Assembly (NCBI RefSeq): GCF_027627475.1
Contig: NZ_CP115484.1
Location: forward strand, 5,932,501 to 5,996,500
Reading direction: 5' to 3'
Length of the DNA: 64,000 bases
Origin: Paenibacillus sp. SYP-B4298
Lineage (GTDB): Bacteria; Bacillota; Bacilli; Paenibacillales; Paenibacillaceae
Part shown: piece after piece, positions 29,458 to 39,304 of the stretch
Layout of the letters: each line of letters starts with the position of its first letter
How positions within the stretch are numbered: the first letter of the stretch is position 1
Notes under the pieces: model-generated
Told to the model about the DNA's origin: nothing
The model's input: only the letters and a program-made list of their open reading frames with translations
Databases searched by the model: none
Position numbers and translations under genes: made by a program

Positions 29458-31641
29458 ATGGCAATTCACTACAATGCAACAGACCAGACCTTCCATTTGC
29501 AAGGCAAACATACAAGCTATGTGATCCAAATGATTCAGACGGGCGTTCCTGCCCATGTGTATTGGGGACCGCGCCTGCGCGAGCAGCAGTTGGGACGTAT
29601 ATTGCAGCTGCAGGAGCGCTGCTCATTCTCACCGAGCTCGTTCCCTGATGATATGCGTATCTCGCTGGATACATTGCCACAGGAGTATCCTGCCTATGGA
29701 GCTGGAGACCTGCGCCATCCGGCATATCAGATTCAGCGTCCTGACGGCTCTACGGTATCCGAGGCACTCTATGTTGGTCATCGGATCATAGCAGGCAAGC
29801 CGGTGCTGGAGGGGCTGCCCGCCACCTATACAGAGCAAGATGAGGAAGCATGGACACTGGAGGTGGAACTGCTCGATCAGGTAGCAGCGCTCAAGATAGT
29901 GCTGTCTTATACGGTGTTCCGCGATCTGGATGCGATCGCCCGCTCTGTCCGCTTCGAGAATACAGGGGATGCTCCGTTGAAGCTGCTGCGTGCGCTCAGC
30001 ATGAGTGTTGATCTGAATCATAGCGAATATGATCTGCTGCATCTGTCAGGTACATGGGCGCGCGAGCGCAGTATTGAGCGTCGCCCGCTTGCCTCGGGAA
30101 TGCAGGGGGTAGAGAGCCGCAGAGGTGCAAGCAGTCATCAACATAATCCGTTCCTGGCGCTGTTGTCGAAGGATGCCTCCGAGCGCCATGGCGAGGTGTA
30201 TGGCTTCAGTCTGGTCTACAGCGGCAGCTTCGCCGCTCAGGCAGAGGTCGAGCCGTACAGGACGACGCGCGTCACGATGGGAATCAACCCGTTCAACTTC
30301 AGTTGGCTGCTGGAGCCGGGGCAGTCGTTCCAGACGCCTGAGGTTGTCATGGTCTACTCCGCGGAGGGACTGGGCGGCATGTCGCGCACCTATCACAAGC
30401 TGTACCGCACCCGTCTGTGCCGCGGACGCTTCCGCGATGAGGCGCGCCCGGTGCTGGTGAATAACTGGGAGGCGACCTACTTCGACTTCACCGCAGACAA
30501 GATCGAGCAGATCGCCAAGGCCGGACAGGAGCTGGGCATCGAGCTGTTCGTGCTCGATGACGGCTGGTTCGGCAAGCGCGACAGCGACAACAGCTCGCTT
30601 GGCGACTGGATCGTGGACAAGCGCAAGCTGCCGGGAGGGCTTGAGGATCTGGTGCAGCGAGTGCGCAGCCTGGATATGCAATTCGGCCTCTGGTTCGAGC
30701 CGGAGATGATCTCGCCGGATAGCGAGCTGTATCGGCAGCACCCGGATTGGTGTCTGCATGTCGAGGGTCGGCGCAGGACGCAGGCGCGCCAGCAGCTTAT
30801 TCTCGATTTCTCCCGCGAGGAGGTATGCGACGCGATTGCGGAGCAACTGGAGGCGATACTGGGCAGCGCGCCGATTACGTATGTCAAGTGGGACATGAAC
30901 CGCAACATGACCGAGATTGGCTCGGCGGGTCGCAGTCCAGAACGTCAGCAGGAGACAGCGCATCGTTACATGCTCGGCCTGTATCGCGTGCTGGAGCGGC
31001 TGACGCAGGCTTTCCCGCATATTCTGTTCGAGAGCTGCTCGGGTGGAGGCGGACGGTTCGATCCTGGCATGCTGTATTATATGCCTCAGACGTGGACGAG
31101 CGATAATACCGATGCGGTTAGCCGCCTCAAGATTCAATACGGGACGAGCCTGGTCTACCCGATTAGCTCGATGGGCGCGCATGTATCTGCTGTGCCGAAC
31201 CATCAGGTACACCGAATCACCTCGCTGGAGATGCGCGGCAATGTGGCGATGTCGGGCAATTTCGGCTACGAGCTCGATCTGACACACTTCACCGATGAGG
31301 AGAAGGAGCTGGTGAAGCGTCAGGTGGAGCAATACAAGCAGCTTCGGCCGCTCATTCAGTTCGGCAACCTGTACCGACTGCTCAGTCCATTCGATGGCAA
31401 TGAGACGGCATGGATCATCGTCTCGGAGGATCAGAGCGAGGCGGTGGCCTTTTATTTCAGCGTGTTGGCAGAGCCGAATGCGCCATTGCAGCGTCTAAGG
31501 CTGCAGGGTCTGAACCCGGAAGCGGATTATGAGACGGCAACGGGCTTGTATGGCGGAGATTACCTGATGCATGCGGGCTTGCCGATCGAAGGGCTGCATG
31601 GCGATTTCCAAAGCTTGATGTGGCATTTTAAGCGCGTGTAA
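29458..31641 (+). CDS. Alpha-galactosidase, GH36 family
   Basis: 727 residues, no signal peptide, so cytoplasmic. An N-terminal beta-supersandwich (1-330) is followed by the catalytic barrel. The nucleophile Asp479 lies in YVKWDMNR and the acid/base Asp549 in QTWTSDNTDA, matching the positions known in Geobacillus enzymes. LFVLDDGWFG and ESCSGGGGRFD are also family hallmarks. It removes terminal alpha-galactose from imported melibiose- or raffinose-type oligosaccharides. GGAGG lies about 7 nt before the ATG. It has its own likely promoter, so it may be expressed apart from the importer operon. Confidence 0.95.
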   Translation: MAIHYNATDQTFHLQGKHTSYVIQMIQTGVPAHVYWGPRLREQQLGRILQLQERCSFSPSSFPDDMRISLDTLPQEYPAYGAGDLRHPAYQIQRPDGSTVSEALYVGHRIIAGKPVLEGLPATYTEQDEEAWTLEVELLDQVAALKIVLSYTVFRDLDAIARSVRFENTGDAPLKLLRALSMSVDLNHSEYDLLHLSGTWARERSIERRPLASGMQGVESRRGASSHQHNPFLALLSKDASERHGEVYGFSLVYSGSFAAQAEVEPYRTTRVTMGINPFNFSWLLEPGQSFQTPEVVMVYSAEGLGGMSRTYHKLYRTRLCRGRFRDEARPVLVNNWEATYFDFTADKIEQIAKAGQELGIELFVLDDGWFGKRDSDNSSLGDWIVDKRKLPGGLEDLVQRVRSLDMQFGLWFEPEMISPDSELYRQHPDWCLHVEGRRRTQARQQLILDFSREEVCDAIAEQLEAILGSAPITYVKWDMNRNMTEIGSAGRSPERQQETAHRYMLGLYRVLERLTQAFPHILFESCSGGGGRFDPGMLYYMPQTWTSDNTDAVSRLKIQYGTSLVYPISSMGAHVSAVPNHQVHRITSLEMRGNVAMSGNFGYELDLTHFTDEEKELVKRQVEQYKQLRPLIQFGNLYRLLSPFDGNETAWIIVSEDQSEAVAFYFSVLAEPNAPLQRLRLQGLNPEADYETATGLYGGDYLMHAGLPIEGLHGDFQSLMWHFKRV

Positions 31642-31701
31642 TCTCGTCATGAGAGGTGCCAGAGGGGGCGCATACCCTGCGGCTGGCAAGGCGTTCGCCC
31701 C

Positions 31702-31731
31702 TTGACAAATGCTGCTGTTTAGCCGTATAGT
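31702..31731 (+). promoter_or_regulatory. Promoter of glpD
   Basis: A perfect TTGACA, 18 bases, and TATAGT, followed within 40 nt by the leader terminator. Confidence 0.75.
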
Positions 31732-31765
31732 CAGGGTAGGTTATTTATGTGAGGAGACATGAGGA

Positions 31766-31808
31766 GAACACATCCAACCTGTTTAACGGGTGAGGTGTGT
31801 TCTTTTTT
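31766..31808 (+). terminator. Leader terminator of glpD (GlpP antitermination site)
   Basis: GAACACATCC pairs with GGTGTGTTC (the arms also share AACC/GGGT) and is followed by TTTTTT, all about 100 nt before the glpD start. In Bacillus subtilis glpD has such a leader terminator that GlpP relieves when glycerol 3-phosphate is bound. The glpP gene lies just downstream of glpD here. Confidence 0.85.
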
Positions 31809-31905
31809 GTGCTTCAATGAACACTCATTACTTATAAAGTTTACGAATGTATACGATACATCCCCATCATACTAAGAGCAGCTAGGTAGGCTGAAGGAGG
31901 CTAAC

Positions 31906-33585
31906 ATGATGACACAGCAATTTGCAGCACAGCGGCGATTGGAGTTATTGCGGAGCATGGAGGAGGAAGTGCTTGATGTGCTGGTGATCGGCGGCGGGAT
32001 TACCGGAGCGGGCATATTGTTGGATGCACAGACACGTGGCATGAAGGCGGGACTGGTGGAGATGCAGGATTTTGCGGCAGGCACCTCCAGCCGTTCGACG
32101 AAGCTGGTGCATGGCGGGCTGCGGTACTTGAAGCAATTCGAGATCAAGATGGTGGCTGAGGTTGGCAAGGAGCGGGAGATTGTATATGAGAATGGGCCTC
32201 ATGTGACAACACCGGAGTGGATGCTGCTGCCGTTTCACAAAGGGGGGACCTTCGGCGCATTCTCGACCTCGTTTGGTCTGCGGCTGTATGATTTCTTGGC
32301 CGGGGTGAAGCGGAGCGAGCGCCGCAAGATGCTTAGCAAGGAGGAGACGGCGCATCGCGAGCCGCTGCTCAAGCAGCAAGGGCTGCTGGGGGGCGGATAT
32401 TATGTGGAATACCGCACAGATGATGCCAGGCTGACGATCGAAGTGATGAAGAAGGCCATCGAGCATGGCGGGCGAGCTGTCAACTATGCGATGGCTAATC
32501 AGCTACACTATGAGAATGGACGTCTGGCAGCCGTCACTGTGCTCGATCAGATCAGCGGGCAATCCTTCCTCCTCCGCGCACGCAAGATTGTCAATGCGAC
32601 TGGCCCATGGGTCGATCTGTTGCGGGAGAAGGATCAGTCCAAGAAAGGAAAAATGCTGCGCCTGACCAAGGGTGTCCATCTGGTGTTCGATTCGAGCCGA
32701 TTCCCGCTAAGGCAGGCGGTCTACTTCGATACGCCGGACGGGCGGATGGTATTCGCAATTCCGCGTGAGGGCAAAACCTATGTCGGCACGACAGATACCG
32801 ATTATCAGGCTGAACGCGCCACGCCGCGTATGACCTTGAATGATCGGAATTATATTCTTGAAGCGGCCAACTACATGTTCCCCGAGCTGAACCTGACGGC
32901 GAAGGATGTGGAGTCGAGCTGGGCAGGCTTGCGGCCATTGATCTATCAGGAGGGCAAGTCGCCATCGGAGATTTCCCGGCGCGACGAGGTTCTGCGCTCT
33001 GAATCGGGCATGTTCACCATTGCCGGGGGCAAGCTGACGGGCTACCGCAAGATGGCGGAGCACGTCACCGATATGCTGCAGCGCGAGCTGGAGGCTGAGG
33101 GAGCCGGCTCTTATCGGAGCTGTGTCACCAAGAAGCTGCCGATCGCCGGTGGCGAGACAGGCGGCTCGGAGGGCTTCGAGCGGCTGCTGCGGGAGCAGAT
33201 TCAAGCAGGCAACGCGCTCGGCTTGGATGCGGCAACTGCCGAGCAGTTGACCCGGCGCTATGGGGCGAATGTGCCCGTTGTGTACGGCCTGATCGGCGAG
33301 GCGCGGCAGGAGGCGGCAGACAGCAGGCTGCCAGCCGAGGTGTATGCCGCTCTGGAATACGCGCTGCGCCATGAGATGGCGACGAAGCCGGTGGACTTCT
33401 TCATCCGCCGCACCGGCGCACTGTTCTTCGATATTGAGTGGGTAAGGCGCTATAAGGATGCGGTCATTGCGCATATGGCATCGAGGTTGAGCTACACGCC
33501 TGAGCAGCTTGCCAGCTATACCGCTGAGCTGGAGCAGCAGTTAACGGAGGCAGTTACGCCCGCGCCGGACAGTGCTGACCGCTAA
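31906..33585 (+). CDS. glpD: Glycerol-3-phosphate dehydrogenase, FAD-dependent
   Basis: 559 residues (family about 555). The Rossmann FAD motif VLVIGGGITGAGILLDA is at residues 26-42, followed by GTSSRSTKLVHGGLRYL. RMVFAIPREGKTYVGTTDTDY and FTIAGGKLTGYRKMAEH complete the dehydrogenase core, and a helical C-terminal domain follows. It oxidises glycerol 3-phosphate to dihydroxyacetone phosphate at the membrane and passes electrons to quinone. GAAGGAGG sits 6 nt before the ATG. Control is predicted by GlpP at the leader terminator. Confidence 0.96.
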   Translation: MMTQQFAAQRRLELLRSMEEEVLDVLVIGGGITGAGILLDAQTRGMKAGLVEMQDFAAGTSSRSTKLVHGGLRYLKQFEIKMVAEVGKEREIVYENGPHVTTPEWMLLPFHKGGTFGAFSTSFGLRLYDFLAGVKRSERRKMLSKEETAHREPLLKQQGLLGGGYYVEYRTDDARLTIEVMKKAIEHGGRAVNYAMANQLHYENGRLAAVTVLDQISGQSFLLRARKIVNATGPWVDLLREKDQSKKGKMLRLTKGVHLVFDSSRFPLRQAVYFDTPDGRMVFAIPREGKTYVGTTDTDYQAERATPRMTLNDRNYILEAANYMFPELNLTAKDVESSWAGLRPLIYQEGKSPSEISRRDEVLRSESGMFTIAGGKLTGYRKMAEHVTDMLQRELEAEGAGSYRSCVTKKLPIAGGETGGSEGFERLLREQIQAGNALGLDAATAEQLTRRYGANVPVVYGLIGEARQEAADSRLPAEVYAALEYALRHEMATKPVDFFIRRTGALFFDIEWVRRYKDAVIAHMASRLSYTPEQLASYTAELEQQLTEAVTPAPDSADR

Positions 33586-34005
33586 TAGCATCGGCTGGCG
33601 CAAGGTTCAGCTTGCGTAAGGATCGGCGTCACTTGTAATCAGGTGGCGGCGCCCTGTGCTGCACCCGATGAATATCGGGAGCAGCATGTAGTTTTCATTA
33701 GGAATATGCACAATGTTGCTTCCAAGCATAAACTGAGCATAGGATATAGATGGCAACCATCGCAGGCTGCGTCGTAGATACGCCCCCACCAGTAGTGACA
33801 GGCTTGGGGGCGCATGCGGCACAGCCGTTTTCTTTTTCCAGGTGAATTTGAAGCAAAACTGCTGCAATTCCCTTATAATGAAGTCTATATGGTGATTTGG
33901 CCTGCTGGGGCAGGGAGCGGAGTGTGGCAGGATGCTGCTGGCCATATAACTTCGCGCCGACCTGCGGCGGGTTATACCTTTAGATGACCCTTGGGGGGGA
34001 ACAGG
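33586..34005. other. Intergenic stretch with a GC hairpin before glpP
   Basis: CGCCCCC and GGGGGCG (33781-33812) form a stem, perhaps the glpD terminator, though it lacks a tight T-run. A TATAAT at 33870-33875 could be a -10 box for glpP, but I found no well-spaced -35. No gene was seen. Confidence 0.45.
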
Positions 34006-34605
34006 ATGTATCCGATCGTTGATCTAGTGGAGCATCAGGTGATTGCGGCTGTGGAGAAGGAGGATGGGCTGGAGGAAGCGCTGCAGAGCAGGTGCAACGT
34101 TATTTTTCTCCTATGCGGTACGATCTTCACGGTGCAAGCGTTGGTGGAGCGAATCAAGCAGGCGGGCAAGCATGTATTTGTCCATATGGAGTTTGTGGAG
34201 GGCATTGCGGCTGACCGCAGCGGCGTGACCTATATAGCGCACACGGTGCGGCCAACAGGTATCATCTCAACCAAAAGCGCTGTTATCCGGCTCGCCAGGG
34301 AGCAGGGACTGATGACGATTCAGCGCATCTTCCTGATCGATCGCAGTGCACTTGAGCGCGGGGTGAAGAGCGCGGAGACGAGCAAGCCGGATGCGATCGA
34401 AGCGATGCCGGGCATTATGCCACGAATTATTGGTGAGCTGACGCAGATGACCGAGCTGCCGATTGTTGCCGGTGGTCTGATCAGTACAGGGAGAGAGATC
34501 GATGACACGCTCCAGGCCGGGGCGCTCGCTGTATCGGCAGGCAGCCCGGTGCTGTGGAATCATGAGGTGAAGGCAGCGGCGGTGTATGAGGAGGACGGTC
34601 GTTAA
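34006..34605 (+). CDS. glpP: Glycerol-3-phosphate-responsive antiterminator
   Basis: About 199 residues from ATG 34006, which follows a GGGGGGG tract by about 6 nt; a TTG at 33991 lies within that tract and is unlikely. The family pattern is clear: VIFLLCGTIFTVQALVERIKQAGKHVFVHMEFVEGI, then IISTKSAVIRLAREQGLMTIQRIFLID, and a phosphate-binding ending PIVAGGLISTGREI...GALAVSAGS. GlpP binds glycerol 3-phosphate and the leader RNA of glp genes, preventing termination. Its target is visible in the glpD leader upstream. Confidence 0.95.
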   Translation: MYPIVDLVEHQVIAAVEKEDGLEEALQSRCNVIFLLCGTIFTVQALVERIKQAGKHVFVHMEFVEGIAADRSGVTYIAHTVRPTGIISTKSAVIRLAREQGLMTIQRIFLIDRSALERGVKSAETSKPDAIEAMPGIMPRIIGELTQMTELPIVAGGLISTGREIDDTLQAGALAVSAGSPVLWNHEVKAAAVYEEDGR

Positions 34606-34623
34606 TACGAGAGGAGGCGCGAT

Positions 34624-35400
34624 GTGGAGAGTGTATGGCATATATCGGAATGGGACTTGACGATCCGGGTGTTAATCTCTGCTGCGCTTGGGGGATTGAT
34701 CGGACTGGAGCGTGAGTGGAGCAATCATGCGGCAGGGCTGCGCACACATATTCTGGTATGTATCGGCTCGACGGTCATTATGCTGCTGTCGGCATATGGC
34801 TTCAGCGCATTCGTCGATGAGGCCAATGTGCGGATGGACCCGGCTCGTCTGGCGGCACAGGTGGTCAGCGGGATCGGATTTTTGGGCGCGGGAGCGATCC
34901 TCCGAACAGGCTCGACGATCTCCGGCCTGACGACCGCCGCTTCGATCTGGGTGGTGGCGGCAATTGGTCTGTGTGTTGGAGCGGGCTTTCTGTATACCGC
35001 TGTGCTGGCGACGGTCATCGTGCTCGTCAGCCTGTTCCTGCTGAACAAGATTGAGACGCAGATGCTTCGGCATCGCAGACATCATGAACTGGTGATTCGC
35101 ATCATCGATCACCCTGGTGTAACGGATGAGATCTTCACGAGTCTCGAGCTGGAGAAAATCAGGATCGTACATGTCAAATTCAGCTCAGAGAAGGAACGCA
35201 AGGCGGATCAGTCGACAGTTATTATTACGGAGATGAGGCTGAACGTGAAGACGCGCAATCAGAAGCAGCTCGCTACTGCGATCGAGCACATTACTTCTAT
35301 GGAGCATGTGTTGTCGACAGAGACGGGATTCCTGAAGGTGGCAGGCAACCCGAAGCGGATGCGGCTGAACAAGTATGAGGAGGAGACGCTGCATCAGTAG
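34624..35400 (+). CDS. MgtC/SapB family membrane protein
   Basis: 258 residues, GTG start 7 nt after GAGGAGG; the overlapping ATG at 34622 is in another frame. Four N-terminal hydrophobic helices hold the family signature GGLIGLEREWSNHAAGLRTHILVCIGST and GIGFLGAGAILRTGSTISGLTTAASIWV. An ACT-like cytoplasmic tail (about 145-250) follows. Members are linked to Mg2+ homeostasis and ATP-synthase modulation in other bacteria. Only 18 nt separate it from glpP, so they may be cotranscribed. Confidence 0.9.
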   Translation: MESVWHISEWDLTIRVLISAALGGLIGLEREWSNHAAGLRTHILVCIGSTVIMLLSAYGFSAFVDEANVRMDPARLAAQVVSGIGFLGAGAILRTGSTISGLTTAASIWVVAAIGLCVGAGFLYTAVLATVIVLVSLFLLNKIETQMLRHRRHHELVIRIIDHPGVTDEIFTSLELEKIRIVHVKFSSEKERKADQSTVIITEMRLNVKTRNQKQLATAIEHITSMEHVLSTETGFLKVAGNPKRMRLNKYEEETLHQ

Positions 35401-35475
35401 GCTGTGCAGGGACCCAATTTCATTTACAAGTTCCGGTTATGACGAGGCTGCATCTACTAATCCTAAAACAAAAGA

Positions 35476-35516
35476 TAAAAAGGTAGACCTGACCCCACTG
35501 AGGGTCTATCTTTATT
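35476..35516 (+). terminator. Terminator after the MgtC-like gene
   Basis: AAAGGTAGACC pairs with GGTCTATCTTT, followed by a T-rich tail. Confidence 0.75.
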
Positions 35517-35531
35517 TAAGGGAGTGTTGAA

Positions 35532-35849
35532 ATGACAAAGAAATGGATTATGGGTATTGTGTTATTTATTATTGGAACATTATCTATAATGTATTTTTTG
35601 AGTTTGAATTCACCCCAAACCCGGACGACGATTGGGTTGTTTACTATCATAAATAAAGGGCATGATTCAGATAAATGGATCTCTGCTACTTCTGAAAGTG
35701 ATGTACTCACAAGAATAACAGTAACAGATGAAAACACATGGAATGAAATTATTGTGGGAAAAAAATATAGCTTATACTTCAGAGAAACTAAGGGAATAAT
35801 TAAACTCGTATCGATTTATCCTGAGGGCTATTCAGGTAGAATAGAATAA
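35532..35849 (+). CDS. Hypothetical membrane-anchored or secreted small protein
   Basis: 105 residues. A hydrophobic N-terminal helix (residues 5-26, WIMGIVLFIIGTLSIMYFLSL) is followed by a soluble, beta-rich domain with no Cys and no recognised motif. AGGGAG lies about 8 nt before the ATG. The gene is clearly more AT-rich than mgtC or ppc on either side, a hint of separate origin. I do not recognise the family. Confidence 0.7.
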   Translation: MTKKWIMGIVLFIIGTLSIMYFLSLNSPQTRTTIGLFTIINKGHDSDKWISATSESDVLTRITVTDENTWNEIIVGKKYSLYFRETKGIIKLVSIYPEGYSGRIE

Positions 35850-36318
35850 TGTATTTTTTTACGATTGCCAACTATATGTAAGGGATCCATCCGTTCTATA
35901 ATCTGAAACAGCCGTGAAAGAATGCATCCTGCAAATGGAGCTACGCCGTGCATGGGCTCTATGGAGGACTTCGGTAAAAAAGCAGTGGTTCTGATTAAGA
36001 GCCGTTGCTTTTTTGCATGTCTGTCAGGCGTTGGCTGTTATGTATGTAAGGAATTCGATGAGTATGCCGAACAGGTCACAGCCGAACATAAAGTTAAGGA
36101 AGGGCGGGCGTGAGATTGAAGTTTGCCCTAAGGCCGCTCATGGCGGTTATGCGAATGGCCTGGCGTAGCGGCATGAGTGTTCTTCCAGTTCAGGAAGAAG
36201 ATAATTCCTGCCTGGTCAAGGCTTTTTGCTCGCTGTTCTTTACGGTTCTGCGCTCGCTGTAGTATGATGGTAAGAGTGAAAAAGCGTCGGTGCAAGTGAT
36301 GCAAACAGGAGGAACGTT
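35850..36318. other. Intergenic stretch with a bidirectional hairpin
   Basis: AAAAAAGCA-GT-GGTTCT pairs with AGAGCC-GT-TGCTTTTTT at 35976-36014, a terminator usable from both sides. A 63-codon frame at 35922-36113 runs through this hairpin and is not credible. A TATGAT at 36263 may be the ppc -10 box. Confidence 0.55.
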
Positions 36319-39126
36319 ATGTCGGAACAAACTACCGTAACGGCAAACCGCTCGCAGCCGAGCAATCTGCTGCGCCGGGATGTTCGCTTTCTAGGAAACA
36401 TTCTGGGCGAGGTACTCGTCCACCAGGGCGGCGAGGGGCTGCTGGAGATCGTCGAGAAGATTCGCGAGATGAGCAAGACGCTGCGAGCCGAGTTCATGCC
36501 AGAGCTCTACGAGGAATTCAAGAAGGTTACCGGCAGCTTGAGCCCCGAGATTCGCCATCAGGTGGTTCGGGCGTTTGCTATTTATTTTCAATTAGTGAAT
36601 ATCGCCGAGCAGAACCACCGTATTCGCCGTAAGCGGGATTATGAGCGTTCAGCCGGAGAGGCTGTACAGCCTGGCTCTATCGAGAGCGCAATCCAGAAGC
36701 TGAAGGAACAGAATGTCGCTGTGGAGGACGTGGAGGAGATGCTGGCGGGAATTTCGCTGGAGCTGATTATGACAGCGCATCCGACCGAAGCGACCCGCCG
36801 CGCGGTGATGGATATTCATAAGCGGATGGCAGCAGATGTGATGGAGCTGGACAACCCTACGCTGACGTATCGCGAGCGTGAGAAGCTGCGCGAGAAGCTG
36901 TTGAATGAAGTGCTGACCCTGTGGCAGACAGATGAGCTGCGCGACCGTAAGCCTACGGTGCTGGATGAGGTCCGCAACGGCATGTATTATTTCGAGGAGA
37001 CACTGTTCGAGGTGCTGCCGAATGTATATGAGGAGCTGGAGCGCTGTCTGCACAAATATTATCCAGGCCGCGACTGGCATGTGCCAACGTATCTGAAGTT
37101 TGGTTCGTGGATCGGCGGTGACCGTGATGGCAATCCGTCTGTGACGGCGGATGTAACATGGGAGACACTGACGATGCAGCGCCAGCTCGTGCTGGAGAAG
37201 TACGAATCTATATTGAAGGAACTGATGAACGTGCTGTCTTTCAGCGCGAATATCGTCAAAATTCCGCAGGAGCTGTTCGACTCGATCCGCAAGGATGAGG
37301 AGATGGTTGGCGAGGTGCAGTGCGTGGCGTTGCGGCGCGACGGCAAGGAGCCATACCGTGTGAAGGTCGCCTTCATGCTGGAGAAGCTGGTGAACACTCG
37401 GGACGAGTCGCTGAAGGGCTCAGGCAAGCGCTATAATTCGCCTGAGGAATTGAAGCAGGATCTGTACATCATCGACCGTAGCCTGCGCCACCACTATGCT
37501 GATTACGTCGCGGACACCTATATCCGCAAGCTGATTCGCCAGGTTGAGCTGTTCGGCTTCCACCTGTCTGCGCTGGACATCCGTCAGCATAGCAAAGAAC
37601 ATGAGAACGCTATGGCAGAGATACTGGCGAAGATGGACATCACGGCAGATTATGCGGCGCTTCATGAGGATGAGAAGATCGAGCTGCTGCACCGTCTGCT
37701 GCAGGACCCTCGTCCATTAACCTCGCCATATCTGACGTATTCGGAAGGTACGCGCGAATGTCTGGATGTGTATCACACCGTGTATCGTGCGCAGCAGGAG
37801 TTCGGCGTGAATTGCATCTCCAGCTATCTGATCAGCATGACACAGGGCGCGAGCGACCTGCTTGAGGTGATGGTATTCGCCAAGGAGGTGGGGCTGTTCC
37901 GTCAGGAGGCCGATGGCACGACGATCTGCACGCTCCAATCCGTTCCGCTATTCGAGACCATCGATGACCTGCATGCGGCACCTGCCATTATGTCGCGCTT
38001 ATTCGAGCTGCCGATCTACCGTAGCGCCGTAACGGCTCGTGGCGATCTGCAAGAAATTATGCTCGGCTACTCGGACAGCAACAAGGATGGCGGCGTAGTG
38101 ACTGCGAACTGGGAGCTGCGTGTAGCGTTGAAGGAGATTACGGCTGCAGCAGGCGCCTATGATGTCAAGCTCAAGTTCTTCCATGGGCGCGGCGGAGCGC
38201 TTGGCCGCGGGGGTATGCCGCTTAACCGCAGTATCCTGGCGCAGCCACCTCATACAGTGGGCGGCGGCATCAAGATCACGGAGCAGGGCGAAGTGCTCTC
38301 ATCCCGCTATTCGATGCAGGGTATTGCTTACCGGAGCCTGGAGCAGGCGACCTGGGCGCTGATTACGTCTGCACGACTGGCCAAGTTCCCTTCGCAACAG
38401 CTCGAGGATGGAACGAAGGAGCAGTGGGAGCAGATTGCCAAGTCGATCTCTGAGACGGCACAAGACAAATATCAGGATCTGATCTTCCGCGACCCGGACT
38501 TCCTGACCTTCTTCCGCGAATCGACGCCGCTGGCTGAGATTGGTGAATTGAACATCGGTTCACGCCCATCCAAGCGCAAGAACAGCGACCGATTCGAGGA
38601 TCTGCGGGCGATTCCTTGGGTATTCGCCTGGACGCAGAGCCGCTATCTGCTGCCAGCATGGTATGCGGCTGGTACAGCGCTGCAGCAATATGTGGATGGG
38701 AAGGACGAGAATCTGAATACGCTCAAGCAAATGTATGAGCATTTCCCATTCTTCCGTTCGCTGATCGACAATCTGCAGATGGCGCTCGCCAAGGCTGATC
38801 TGACGATCGCCAGAGAATACGCATCGATGATTAAGGATGACGAGATTCGTGGACGGATCTTCGGGCTGATCGAGCAGGAATATCAGTTGACCTCGGATAT
38901 GATCTTGAAGATCTCAGGTCAGCAAGAAATTTTGGATAATGTACCTGTCATTCAGGAATCGATCCGTCTGCGGAATCCGTATGTGGACCCGCTCAGCTAC
39001 CTTCAGGTGTTGCTGCTTCAAGAGCTGCGCACACTTCGTGCGAGAGATGAGGATGACGCCGAGCTGCTACGCGAGGTGTTGTTGACCATCAATGGCATCG
39101 CAGCAGGTTTGCGTAATACAGGATAG
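36319..39126 (+). CDS. ppc: Phosphoenolpyruvate carboxylase
   Basis: 935 residues (bacterial enzymes are about 880-930). The catalytic His lies in LELIMTAHPTEATRR. The PEP/bicarbonate loop is FFHGRGGALGRGGMP, followed by KITEQGEVLSSRYS, and the C-terminal SYLQVLLLQELR...LLTINGIAAGLRNTG is the allosteric-site end. AGGAGG sits 6 nt before the ATG. It makes oxaloacetate from PEP and bicarbonate to refill the citric acid cycle. It stands alone between hairpins. Confidence 0.97.
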   Translation: MSEQTTVTANRSQPSNLLRRDVRFLGNILGEVLVHQGGEGLLEIVEKIREMSKTLRAEFMPELYEEFKKVTGSLSPEIRHQVVRAFAIYFQLVNIAEQNHRIRRKRDYERSAGEAVQPGSIESAIQKLKEQNVAVEDVEEMLAGISLELIMTAHPTEATRRAVMDIHKRMAADVMELDNPTLTYREREKLREKLLNEVLTLWQTDELRDRKPTVLDEVRNGMYYFEETLFEVLPNVYEELERCLHKYYPGRDWHVPTYLKFGSWIGGDRDGNPSVTADVTWETLTMQRQLVLEKYESILKELMNVLSFSANIVKIPQELFDSIRKDEEMVGEVQCVALRRDGKEPYRVKVAFMLEKLVNTRDESLKGSGKRYNSPEELKQDLYIIDRSLRHHYADYVADTYIRKLIRQVELFGFHLSALDIRQHSKEHENAMAEILAKMDITADYAALHEDEKIELLHRLLQDPRPLTSPYLTYSEGTRECLDVYHTVYRAQQEFGVNCISSYLISMTQGASDLLEVMVFAKEVGLFRQEADGTTICTLQSVPLFETIDDLHAAPAIMSRLFELPIYRSAVTARGDLQEIMLGYSDSNKDGGVVTANWELRVALKEITAAAGAYDVKLKFFHGRGGALGRGGMPLNRSILAQPPHTVGGGIKITEQGEVLSSRYSMQGIAYRSLEQATWALITSARLAKFPSQQLEDGTKEQWEQIAKSISETAQDKYQDLIFRDPDFLTFFRESTPLAEIGELNIGSRPSKRKNSDRFEDLRAIPWVFAWTQSRYLLPAWYAAGTALQQYVDGKDENLNTLKQMYEHFPFFRSLIDNLQMALAKADLTIAREYASMIKDDEIRGRIFGLIEQEYQLTSDMILKISGQQEILDNVPVIQESIRLRNPYVDPLSYLQVLLLQELRTLRARDEDDAELLREVLLTINGIAAGLRNTG

Positions 39127-39163
39127 AATTAGCCAGCAAGCATACTGTTGTATGAGCGCAGCA

Positions 39164-39206
39164 GGCTGGGCGTGGACGCCGCTATAGGGGTGTCCGGCGC
39201 CCAGCC
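39164..39206 (+). terminator. Large GC hairpin after ppc
   Basis: GGCTGGGCG pairs exactly with CGCCCAGCC and an inner GGAC/GTCC extends the stem. Only TTCT follows, so it may stabilise the 3' end rather than fully terminate. Confidence 0.65.
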
Positions 39207-39304
39207 TTCTCCTGCACATATACAATGTATGATTCCGTTCAATGACTACCACTACTACCATCGAAACACGCTCCGGCCAAACTGGCTCGTTTGGAGGAAT
39301 ATTC

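Noticed and set aside
35922-36113. 63-codon frame before ppc
   Set aside because: It runs through a bidirectional terminator hairpin and has only a weak upstream purine stretch.
39242-39304. Longer SigW start
   Set aside because: It adds a Thr run, lacks a ribosome binding site, and the GTG at 39305 is well spaced from GGAGG.
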